This document shows, piece by piece, positions 21,546 through 30,033 of a stretch of DNA of 64,000 bases. A program made the position numbers and the translations under genes. Source of the stretch: Moniliophthora roreri (lineage: Eukaryota; Basidiomycota; Agaricomycetes; Agaricales; Marasmiaceae); contig LATX02000184.1 of the NCBI GenBank assembly GCA_001466705.2, positions 434,001-498,000 on the forward strand, written 5' to 3'. Positions within the stretch are counted from its first letter, which is position 1, and each line of letters opens with the position of its first letter. The notes beneath the pieces are model-generated. The model worked only from the letters and a program-made list of their open reading frames with translations. It had not been told where the DNA came from and searched no databases.

Positions 21546-22216
21546 CATGTCAATTGAAACAATAGAGGGCACGAATCCTGGAACTCAATACACGCGAAAG
21601 GATTCATGGAGCTTCGTATCTAACCCGAACGTTAACATCACCCACAACGCAAGCCGCATAGGTGCACAGGCTAACTATACTTTCGAGGCATCTAGCGGTG
21701 GAAGGGAGACAGTTAGGGAGACAGTTATGGGCCCTTCTTTGATTGCATTCTCGCGGAAAGTGGGAACCACACACTGACGGATCAATGTCACCAATTTCGC
21801 GCCAAAGTTTGGCAAGCCCTTCATCCTGGATACCATTGTACTTCGTGGGCCGATCAGTGACGCTGCCACCGAACCATCCTCGGCGACGCCCTCCAAGCGC
21901 CCTCCGTAGAGTATGGTCCTACTCACCGCCTAATACTTATTTCCAGTGCCCCTTCCAGGGTTAATGATGGTGGTATTGTCGGTGGAGTTATCGCAGTTCT
22001 AATGGTTCTTGCGTTGCTTGTCATCTTCATTCTATACCGAAAAGAAAGCTATGTCATAGACGAAAATTCGAGCGCTCACTGTATAAAGCGCGTTATGGTG
22101 GATTCACACCAGCCTCACGAAATCCAGACATGGCCAGTGCTGAAGCCACACTAGCCATGTATAGTACTCGCACGAAGATCGTCGAAACCATACAGTACTT
22201 GTTCACCAAGGCATAG
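21546..22216 (+). pseudogene. degenerate copy of single-pass membrane glycoprotein (copy 2)
   Basis: It aligns with the intact copy at 49.3-50.4 kb: IETIEGTNPGTQYTRKDSWS matches FETIDDRDLRIIYFGDSWEP; ANYTFEASS matches ADFTFEASK. GNHTL matches, but a one-base insertion shifts the frame before RINVTNFAPKFGKPFILDTI, which matches RINVLKVTKHPFMLDTIELR. Its membrane span (GGIVGGVIAVLMVLALLVIF) is nearly identical to that of the intact copy. The central segment corresponding to VNFTVDGC is missing. A 12-bp tandem (gggagacagtta twice) sits at the deletion. The tail AEATLAMYST is shared with copy 3. It starts about 210 bp after the GH18 relic on the same strand. Confidence 0.65.
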
Positions 22217-23405
22217 TTATAGCAGCGACTACTCAAAAGCCCATTCCTGTGTTGTAGACCCAAGGATATCGTAGTGAGCGAGTAACGCCCTATGCTTCAT
22301 TGAGTTCAAAGACATGATTATTAGAGTCATAGAATTCGTTGAGCAAATGCTAGACCTCGGTTCTACCTCTGTAGACAGCTTCAGTAAGACATTTCCTGAC
22401 GGTTTTCCGTCCGATGACGTCCAATATATGGTTTTCTGATAGAAAGAGCACCTTCTGTGAGCATCACTTTGGTCAACAGACAACAGTACAGCGTGATAAC
22501 TCAACCAGGGTCAGCTCATATTCGCCCTTCAGGTCTCCCCCCACGAGCTCAAAGGCCTATCATGGTCATATTTAGATTCAGACTCAGAGGCAGAGATTCG
22601 TAGACTTTCAATTTGTACCTGTTTATTTTCGTTCATGCCCCTTCTTGACACCATCGCCTCTGTTCTCTTTGGTGCACCGACTCGTTATTCATTTTCCTTG
22701 CTCTCACTCATCACTTTGACCCTCAATCTTCTATGCGAACTCGTGAGAAAGGCATACGAACTGGGACACTTTGCTTAATGAGTTTACTACTTTCGTCGTA
22801 ATCGACATGGTACCTCGGCGGAAATTCGACCGTTATAGGCACCACTACGAGTTTCAAGGACAGTCTCGATTCACACAGAAACATATTCCACTCTAAATCC
22901 AAATTCGGGCAAGGTTCAAGTTTGTGACTACGAATCTTGGCGCGTATTTTACCCAGAACACTTCACGGTATGGAAGACATCCTTTGAACGGATAGGGCTC
23001 AGATGCGACGGGGAAGGACTTGGGAGCAACCACCGAGGGTGTCGGAACCTTGTTACATGTATACAGCTGTAGGTACCCACCAAGATACGTGTGATGGTAT
23101 CCAATGAAAAACAGGTCTCGAACAAAGTAATCATCCCCTACCCTCGCAACACTTACCAGCTCTACTCGAACATGCGACGGTTGACTCACCAGGGATGACA
23201 CAATGGACGTAACCAGTGATGCTGCGCTAAAGTAGCACAAGATTTAAGAATTATGCTGGCCTCGCGACCCCGAGGCCTTAACAATCTCTGCAACTACATC
23301 GATCTCTGCATAAGCAAAGAAATTCTAGTCTGTTTTGTTGGATTGTATACTTATAGGATCAAGATTCAAGGCATATCGTATCAAACGTTGATTCGATGAA
23401 ACGAG
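22217..23405. other. gene-poor stretch
   Basis: No family is recognised in either strand. Minus-strand open frames at 22229-22504 and 22893-23240 have protein-like composition but no start or splice context that I can support. A 47-codon open frame is listed separately. Confidence 0.35.
22635..22778 (+). CDS. possible 47-residue small protein with one hydrophobic segment
   Basis: A short intact frame MPLLDTIASVLFGAPTRYSF continues SLLSLITLTLNLLCELVRKA and ends ELGHFA. One hydrophobic stretch of about 15-18 residues followed by basic residues resembles a tail-anchored or single-span micropeptide. There is no homology that I recognise, and it may be chance in a decayed region. Confidence 0.2.
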   Translation: MPLLDTIASVLFGAPTRYSFSLLSLITLTLNLLCELVRKAYELGHFA

Positions 23406-23594
23406 TTGAGCTGCATACAGTCGTCATATATGGCTCCGTCGCTGATTGTTCTCTATATATTCCCACAAGAGGTAAAAACAGAACTGTCCTGTTCATCAAG
23501 CCCTCGCAAGCGGGAGCAGAACAGTGACTTGTACCTCAGGTTGCCCTTATCGGCTCCGCCCCTTGGTTCCTCGTCATTCTACCCTTGTTTATCG

Positions 23595-24678
23595 ATGACA
23601 TTGTTTGAAACCATAGACGACACCGATCCCCGAATCGTGTACTCAACGAATCCTCCATGGGTTCCTGGTGCTCAGCTATTGGGGTGACCCTCCACAGCCC
23701 CAAAACAGCAGGCGCGCAAATGATCCTTCCCATTCAAGGCATCTGAAGGTACATTATTTATCCACCTTCCTTTCTTCTTTGACTTGATGTCTTGAATTCA
23801 ACTGCCTTGAATCCCGGGCCCTAGCCAGAGAGATACGTGTGATCGGGGCGCTCCAGAAAACGACTCTCGGTCCTACGGTCGCTTTCTCTGTAGACGACTG
23901 CGCCCCGTTTTCCCAAGAAACACAGCTCAACTCTCCGGATGGCGACACCGTTGGAAATATTCTCTTCAGTTGCATTCTCAACGACAGTGGGAACCACACA
24001 TTAAGGATAATTATCATTCACAGTCCAGATCGGCCCTTCCTCCTAGACGCCATAGAACTCCACGGCCCAATCGACAGTCCTGATACCGTCGATCCTGTTA
24101 CATTATCAATATCGTCAGCAGAATACACCCAAACAACTCCAACGCACGACACTAGCGCCACAGATATGCGTGCAAAAACCATTGACACAGGAGTTATTCT
24201 AGGAGGAATCAATTTAGTACTCGTCTTCCGCCTAGAGCGAAAAGTCGAGCAGCTGCACTCACGTAAAGCGGCAGGCCAAAACCCGACCCTACCTCGTACG
24301 TCGTCGTGACTCGTCACTCTAGTGTATTTCTCACTTTTTTTTTTTTTTTTTGACAATGATGCTTGAAACTGAAACAGAACAGAACCAGTCTCGTCAAACG
24401 TGGTAGCTGCGAGGCAGCGCATTGCACTTGCTGTCATTTTGGAAGACGACCAGGGTTCCAACTCTTCAGCACGTCTCGAAAGACTGTTACCAGGGCCACG
24501 GCGTTCGATCCGTTCGGACAACGTGGTAGAATTATCTAGTAACGCAGCGACACATGGCACTCGAGTAAGGATGGCCGCGACCCGATCACCTCGCTCAAAC
24601 ATGGGCAGTGACGCCGCTACGCTAGCAACGTATAGTACTCAATCCAAAGTAGACACCAAGCGCTGGGTAGCATGTTAA
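23595..24678 (+). pseudogene. degenerate copy of single-pass membrane glycoprotein (copy 3)
   Basis: It begins MTLFETIDDTDPRIVYS, then a broken segment, then GPTVAFSVDDCAPFSQETQL, GNILFSCILNDSGNHTLRII and PFLLDAIELHGPIDS, all aligned with the intact copy. The membrane span is reduced to about GVILGGINLVLVFRLERKV, where the intact copy has a full GGIVGGVIAALVILAMLVVF span, so it can no longer cross a bilayer properly. A T17 run (24335-24351) interrupts the region before the cytosolic tail resumes (SARLERLLPGPRRSIRS ... SDAATLATYSTQ). The gene is therefore a relic. The A16 run at 24715-24730 lies just after its stop. Confidence 0.6.
24335..24351. repeat. poly-T run (17 nt)
   Basis: Seventeen consecutive T inside the glycoprotein relic, at a place where an intron polypyrimidine tract would lie. 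Confidence 0.9.
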
Positions 24679-24714
24679 AAACCCAATACTCTTATTGTAA
24701 ACCCCAGATAATCT

Positions 24715-24730
24715 AAAAAAAAAAAAAAAA
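24715..24730. repeat. poly-A run (16 nt)
   Basis: Sixteen consecutive A about 40 bp after the stop of the glycoprotein relic. It could mark a retroposed 3' end, but no target-site duplication was found. Confidence 0.9.
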
Positions 24731-24940
24731 CTACGATAACAGTATATGTGGAGAATAAGGATACAGTGGTGAGCGAAGGAAACAGTAAGGAATGTGATTA
24801 AGGGAATGTTCTAGGGTAAATAAAACTCGTGGTGTAGTACGTCAATTCTTTGTGCGTCATATTACGTTCAATGTCCCACTAGCTCGCCTTGAAGGACTAG
24901 CGTCGTGACCGGAAAGGTACGGCAGATGCGAGGCCTCTCC

Positions 24941-25543
24941 TTAAGGACCCCATTGGGTCGACATGCTTTTCTTTCTATGCGTTGGCGACTTGAGTTCGCC
25001 AGGCAACGAACTTGCCCGCCGTGACGTGACCGAAACTGATAAGGTCTTCCTCGGTGTAGATGGTATAGACTGCGTTGTAGATCGTGGTGATGAGGGAAAA
25101 GTAGTAGCAAGTGGTGACGGTGACGGTGAAGGTGAATATGCCTTGTCAAATGCGAAAGCAGGAATAGGCGGTACCGGGGGAGGGGAGGTCACTGCTGGAC
25201 TCGGTGGTGGTGACTTGTATGGGATGGCATTGGACAATGACGTCCTGGAACTTCTGTGAGTTAGAATAGGTGCCGGAAGTGAGTATGTCCTCAGGGTTGG
25301 CGGTGGACTTGGTTTTAATATCCCTTTAGACACCGACCTCCCCGCGGCAGGATCCCGAGCCATCTTTCCAACTTTCTCTTCTTCTAATATCCCAAGACCG
25401 CTATCCATCGATCGCGCGTGGTGTATTTTGAGATGCGGAAGTCTAGGTCGACGAGGAGGTGGGAGACTGGTTGGGTCGGGTATTGGTGAAGGTACCCGAG
25501 GAGGTGGAGAAGGAGGGCGAACGAATATAGACGCGGAAGGCAT
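24941..25543 (-). CDS. proline-rich disordered protein with KGILK motif (paralogue 1)
   Basis: The start MPSASIFVRPPSPPPRVPSP aligns with the start of the protein at 27905. Shared blocks in order are RRPRLPHLKIHHARSMD, VSKGILKPSPPPT, LSNAIPYKSPPPSP and PPVPPIPAFAF. It ends KSMSTQWGP. It is about 200 residues, single exon, largely disordered and phosphosite-rich. The KGILK core equals the SILK-type docking motif ([GS]IL[RK]) of protein phosphatase 1 regulators such as inhibitor-2. That is motif-level evidence only; no RVxF partner motif is obvious. It is transcribed away from its paralogue. A TATA box lies 73-83 bp upstream of the ATG. I know of no characterised homologue. Confidence 0.65.
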   Translation of the reverse strand: MPSASIFVRPPSPPPRVPSPIPDPTSLPPPRRPRLPHLKIHHARSMDSGLGILEEEKVGKMARDPAAGRSVSKGILKPSPPPTLRTYSLPAPILTHRSSRTSLSNAIPYKSPPPSPAVTSPPPVPPIPAFAFDKAYSPSPSPSPLATTFPSSPRSTTQSIPSTPRKTLSVSVTSRRASSLPGELKSPTHRKKSMSTQWGP

Positions 25544-25615
25544 TATGACGACTTGAAGAGCGTGAACCAGGATGTGAAGAATGGGATGGAAGCGCGTTCT
25601 GACCCGACATGCCAA

Positions 25616-25626
25616 CTTTTATATAG
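25616..25626 (-). promoter_or_regulatory. TATA box of proline-rich paralogue 1
   Basis: CTATATAAAAG on the minus strand, 73 bp before the chosen start codon. It is nearly identical to the TATA box in front of paralogue 2 (CATATAAAAG). Confidence 0.55.
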
Positions 25627-27840
25627 CTCGCGACCCAGTCGTGAATGACATGAAACACCACATTGCATCTCCGCTTCATGGAATCACAATGAGGGTATCA
25701 TATCCGATCTTGATCTAAATCCTTGACCGTTCAAAAAGTGCTTCCGTTTCCGTTTCCATTCCCGTTAGAGTGGTTGACATGAAAAGAAGACACGAAAAGC
25801 GAGAGATTGATTGCTGGTGAAATTTGTCTCTTGCATTGAACATTGAACAATCGCAAACGTCACTCCGTGCGTGCGTCTAATTAAGCGGTCACTCAATCAC
25901 AGTTAAAGTCACAACAGCTGTCGGTGACGGCAAGCGCAGCTGCCTTGGCTGCTGCATCCCTTACGACCAACGGGATCGACATCTGGGCAATGGCCCACGG
26001 CGTTCGGGAGCTCTGGTTAGACATTCGAGAGTCTAGGGGGGCTGTCTCGGAGAGTCCAAAGATTTAAGCAGGGAATGGTGTTGACAGAATAACCGTGACG
26101 TGAGATAATCCGCCGTTTCACTGTCTCTTTTAGACTTTTTAATTTTCCTGTCAGATGAGTGAATCAGCTTCGATACTCGCCAATAAGTCATGAATGTTCG
26201 GACCTCTCTATAGACAATCCTGGATTTCAAATCCATCTTTCATCCGCCTGCCTGGCGTTTTGAAAAAGAGAGAGAGAGGTAAGTGCGGATTGTGAGGTAC
26301 AAGGACAAGGGCAAGAAAGCGTACAAGACCACGTGTTGTGTCGAGTAAGCGCCCGCATTCCGACGACTACGTGACTACGATACTACGATACACGACGCAC
26401 TGACTCTTTGCAAGGAGCACCTGAGCAAAAGAGTTGACTGCCCTGCAGCTGTACACAACCATGAGACCCAAATTTTCAGTACTTTTATCGAGTTGCGGGA
26501 CGATTGGATCAGACAGGGTTGCAGTTTGACTTGGTTTAACCTGCGGACACCGAGCAAAAAGACGACTCATAGTGCGATGACGCTGCGATGACGCCAGTGT
26601 TCTACAAAAGATTTAGATATCTTCTGAGGCTCAGTCATCACGGAGGCGCGTCAAGCGGTACCGGAACATCGATGGAACCGTAGATATACGTTTGCATTCG
26701 ATGGCTTGGACGCATGGATGCGCGTCATGGCGCATAGCGTAACAATGGATCTTGAGATAAAAGATTTGCAAGTAGAACAATAAAAGACTGGGCGATCATA
26801 CCTAGTCAATGCACCCCCGATGAGAGCTTTCGAGTCACCCCATTCAAGCGATATTAAAAATATCGGCGAGGGACAAAAGTTACTAGATTGAGAACAATAA
26901 GAGTCAGAGTGAACAGTATCTGTTGAAGAACGTAAAGCGATACGCGACGCGTTCTTCTAGTGAGACTGCTAGGGAATCCCCATAAGACGCCCTTGCGCCT
27001 TGAGGCCTGCCTCAAGTGGATCCATATGGGCAGCCGTGTCCTCTGACCGCTGGGTCCTTGTTTCAGGTTGGCAGCCGATAGAGGTAGAATAATAGGTAGA
27101 TCGAGTATTCATTCTCGAAGAATGTGTCCTCATTGTCCGCTGAATCGGGCTTCTGTCTGCTTCTGTAGCTTGGAAAATCGACGCGAGAAGTCGAAGCGGT
27201 TCCTTTGCGGTTTCCACAAGTCAAGGGACGTCAATACACAGCGCCAAAGGCATTTTTGCTTGAGCGCTCGAGCTGGTATGTTGACTATGCTCCATGATGA
27301 CAATTGTGGAATTGGAAAGCGATTGGACCGGCAAAAGGTGCACGTGAAAGTGCCTAATGGATGCAAGTATGACAGGTTGCAAGTCACGTCAACTTTGACA
27401 TGAAATAAAGAAGGTCAGGATCTGCAACGACTTTAATTAAGACCCGGCAGAGTCGGGGTGACGGCCTACGCCTATGCCAGCACACTCCCCAAATGTTATA
27501 GCAGCAGATTGCACTCGACTCCGCGGTCATCAAAGAAAGGCGCATCAAACAGCAGCAGCAGCAGCACAGCAACCACAGCGCCTGTGGAGTCCGATTGACA
27601 TCCGTTCTTTACGGTGCTGTTGGTCTTGGTCGGCACATCGGAAAGACGAAAGAGGAAAGTGTATTACAGTAATTTGTATATGAATTCTTTACATACCTCA
27701 AACCTACTCTAGTACCCATGGGTAGGAGAAATACAGGAAATGGATCCCTGGGAAATCGCTTCCCAGTGCCTAGGCCACCGATCTGTGGTTGACAACTAAC
27801 ATACCTTTTCATCATCCAACTTGTTCAAAACTTGCTCAGT
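25627..27840. other. long divergent intergenic region between the proline-rich paralogues
   Basis: There are 2.2 kb without a recognisable gene. It includes a small hairpin (CGATATT AAA AATATCG, about 26849-26865) and a (CAG)5 stretch near 27552-27566. ORFs on both strands are short and unsupported. It may hold regulatory DNA for both flanking genes or decayed coding sequence. Confidence 0.35.
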
Positions 27841-27841
27841 C

Positions 27842-27851
27842 CATATAAAAG
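27842..27851 (+). promoter_or_regulatory. TATA box of proline-rich paralogue 2
   Basis: CATATAAAAG, about 55 bp upstream of the ATG at 27905, matching the element in front of the inverted paralogue. Confidence 0.55.
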
Positions 27852-27904
27852 CCGACCCTTCCAAAAATGAGTCTCTCAATTATTTGTTCCCCAGTTATCT
27901 CCCC

Positions 27905-28519
27905 ATGCCCTCGTCGCCCTCGATATTCGCCCGCCCAGCATCTCCTCCTCCTCGTATTCCATCTCCTACCCTACAATCAGCCAGTTTGCCTCTACCTCTT
28001 CCACATCGTAGACGGCCTCACCACCTCCAGCTCCATCACGCAAAGTCATTTGATACACTAGAGAGAACAAACTCGGACAATGTCAGGGCCAAAGTTGTTA
28101 GAAAGACTGCTTCCAAAGGCATCCTAAAACCTTCCCCACCGCCTACTCCACAAACCAACTCGACACATTCTCTTCCTACTCCATCATATCCAAGGTCGAG
28201 TCCACGGCTCACTTTGAGCAGTGCCGTTCCCTATCGTTCGCCTCCCGCGAGTCCCACATTGGCTTCGCCTCCACCTCCGGTACCACCAATCCCTGCATTC
28301 GTCCTCACTCAGCCTACCCTAAAGGCACAGGATGGTGTTTTACCCGTGTCGCCCATCTCTCCAACTATATCCCGACACTCAGAGTCGGCCCCATCATCCG
28401 ATTCCTCTACTCAGCGCAGAAACAAGTCTTGCGTTTCATCAAACTCGGAGGGCATGACATGTTCGCGTTTCTTGTCAATACACAACTCGCATTCGAGGAG
28501 CGCTGCAGTTGTCGTATGA
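27905..28519 (+). CDS. proline-rich disordered protein with KGILK motif (paralogue 2)
   Basis: I start at MPSSPSIFARPASPPPRIPS, because this aligns with the start of paralogue 1; the frame is open 84 bp further upstream, across the TATA box. Conserved blocks are RRRPHHLQLHHAKSFD, RKTASKGILKPSPPPTP, LSSAVPYRSPPASP and PPPPVPPIPAFVL. It is about 204 residues and mostly disordered. The KGILK element is flanked by basic residues (VRKTASKGILK), as in PP1 docking sites. The two paralogues are inverted relative to each other and diverged at most positions outside these blocks, so the duplication is not recent. No domain is recognised. Confidence 0.65.
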   Translation: MPSSPSIFARPASPPPRIPSPTLQSASLPLPLPHRRRPHHLQLHHAKSFDTLERTNSDNVRAKVVRKTASKGILKPSPPPTPQTNSTHSLPTPSYPRSSPRLTLSSAVPYRSPPASPTLASPPPPVPPIPAFVLTQPTLKAQDGVLPVSPISPTISRHSESAPSSDSSTQRRNKSCVSSNSEGMTCSRFLSIHNSHSRSAAVVV

Positions 28520-28561
28520 AACATCATCAATATCTAACCCACCATGTACCTGTTGCCACAC

Positions 28562-28578
28562 TTTTTTTTTTTTTTTTT
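28562..28578. repeat. poly-T run (17 nt)
   Basis: Seventeen T just downstream of proline-rich paralogue 2. Confidence 0.9.
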
Positions 28579-28808
28579 GTTGTGGCATCGTCCTCCGCTA
28601 CCATCACCACCGCCAGCGTTGGCATCAGCGGGTATACACATCTTCTTGGAGACTCGAAACATTATCCTTTCCTTAATCCTTTACCATACCCCCATACATC
28701 ACGCTCTCTTAATCCTCTTGCATCCACCACTCCCTTGAACCACTTGTTGTATATAGGCCTTTTGAGTCCTTTGTTGACACCACTATTGACAACGTAACGA
28801 ATCTCACG

Positions 28809-28832
28809 AAAAAAAAAAAAAAAAAAAAAAAA
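28809..28832. repeat. poly-A run (24 nt)
   Basis: Twenty-four consecutive A about 290 bp after the stop of paralogue 2. Confidence 0.9.
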
Positions 28833-29486
28833 GAAGAGTTCTTGAATGTATTGTTATCATTGTTTATCAGTACCTCGTACCTAGTGTGTACTTAGCCTTC
28901 GTTGTTTACCGTAAGCTACTCTTGCAAGTTGAGTTGTCTAATATCACGTTCGTTGAACATTATCCGATAAGCCCGACCCGACACGTTTCTGAATTACTTC
29001 TTCTCTAGATCCACTCTGCCTTATCAATCGGTTGCTAACGGTCCCGGCCTAGGAAGAAAACGTGTTCATTGTTTCTGCTTCACTATGGGATGGAGACACG
29101 AGTTTCAGGTGCTGCCACCGGTCTAGAACTCTTGTCTCCGATACGATCTTTTTCAGCAGGTTGAATAATTCCATTTCATCCTCTCCACCCCTAAATAGTT
29201 CGCGGAGAGCTCAGTTACCTGAATGCGACAGAACCGAGCCAAAGGTTCAGTCAGATTCGCAGTCGCACAGATCTTGTCACATGCGTGAAGAAGAGATCCA
29301 AAAGTGTGTTTACTCGAGATTCGCAAGTGGGCGTTCTCCGACCCGCGTGCCACAGGACGGGGTCTTGGAGGGCCCACGGACAGATAAACCAATGTCCAAT
29401 GTCAAGACAGCAGCTATTGAACCTGAGTAACGCTTAAAGTACCGGTCAAGGGGCAACGCCGTATGTCGGGAATTTGTCTTTGCCGC

Positions 29487-29505
29487 TTTTTTTTTTTTTT
29501 TTTTT
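29487..29505. repeat. poly-T run (19 nt)
   Basis: Nineteen consecutive T in an otherwise unremarkable intergenic stretch. Confidence 0.9.
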
Positions 29506-29667
29506 ACAATCTAGGGTCGCAGAGATTTGTGTTCCAAGTTGCCACCATTCGCCACTGTAACACTTTGACTATTGATTGGGTAGACCGATGGATGGCATCA
29601 TTGGTAGCCTGCGTACCTTACCAGGTCTCGACTGGACTTGGTTGTCGAATTGAAACAGTTGAAAACC

Positions 29668-29669
<2 letters not shown>

Positions 29670-29701
<32 letters not shown>
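29670..29701. repeat. poly-G run (32 nt)
   Basis: Thirty-two consecutive G on the plus strand. Its true length is uncertain in any assembly, and an ambiguous base (N) occurs 430 bp further on at 30132. Confidence 0.9.
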
Positions 29702-29703
<2 letters not shown>

Positions 29704-30033
29704 CTGGTCGTGTAGAGGATGACAGCGCCACGTACCTTTCCATGTTCAAAGTTGTAATGTACTGTTCAACTGACGAATCCCGCTTTCACGCCGGAGCTTG
29801 ATTGATTCATACATGACGAACAGTAAACCGGCCGCTTTTTTCGTATTTCATGAGTATCTCCGATAGGTATTTAGGAGTGCTCCAGCAGCAGAAACGTTGA
29901 ATGGGCGTTCTCCGAGCGGTTATCCGGGTCGTCCCGCCGTCACTTGGTATCCAGCCGCAGCAAAAGCATTCATATAAACAAATCATAGAGCAATTACTAT
30001 TCGGTAGCTGTCCCGTTGAACATTGGTACATCA

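Larger units (their letters stand above)
28520..30033. other. gene-poor stretch with long homopolymers
   Basis: It contains T17, A24, T19 and G32 runs (listed separately) and no recognisable gene. A plus-strand frame at 29062-29430 is open, but has neither family resemblance nor clear promoter or splice context. Confidence 0.4.

Noticed and set aside
24018..24602. 194-codon minus-strand frame
   Set aside because: It lies antisense to the glycoprotein relic, runs through the poly-T tract as a lysine run, and shows no family resemblance.
29062..29430. 122-codon open frame on the plus strand
   Set aside because: No recognisable family, no intron signals, biased composition; likely chance in a gene-poor region.
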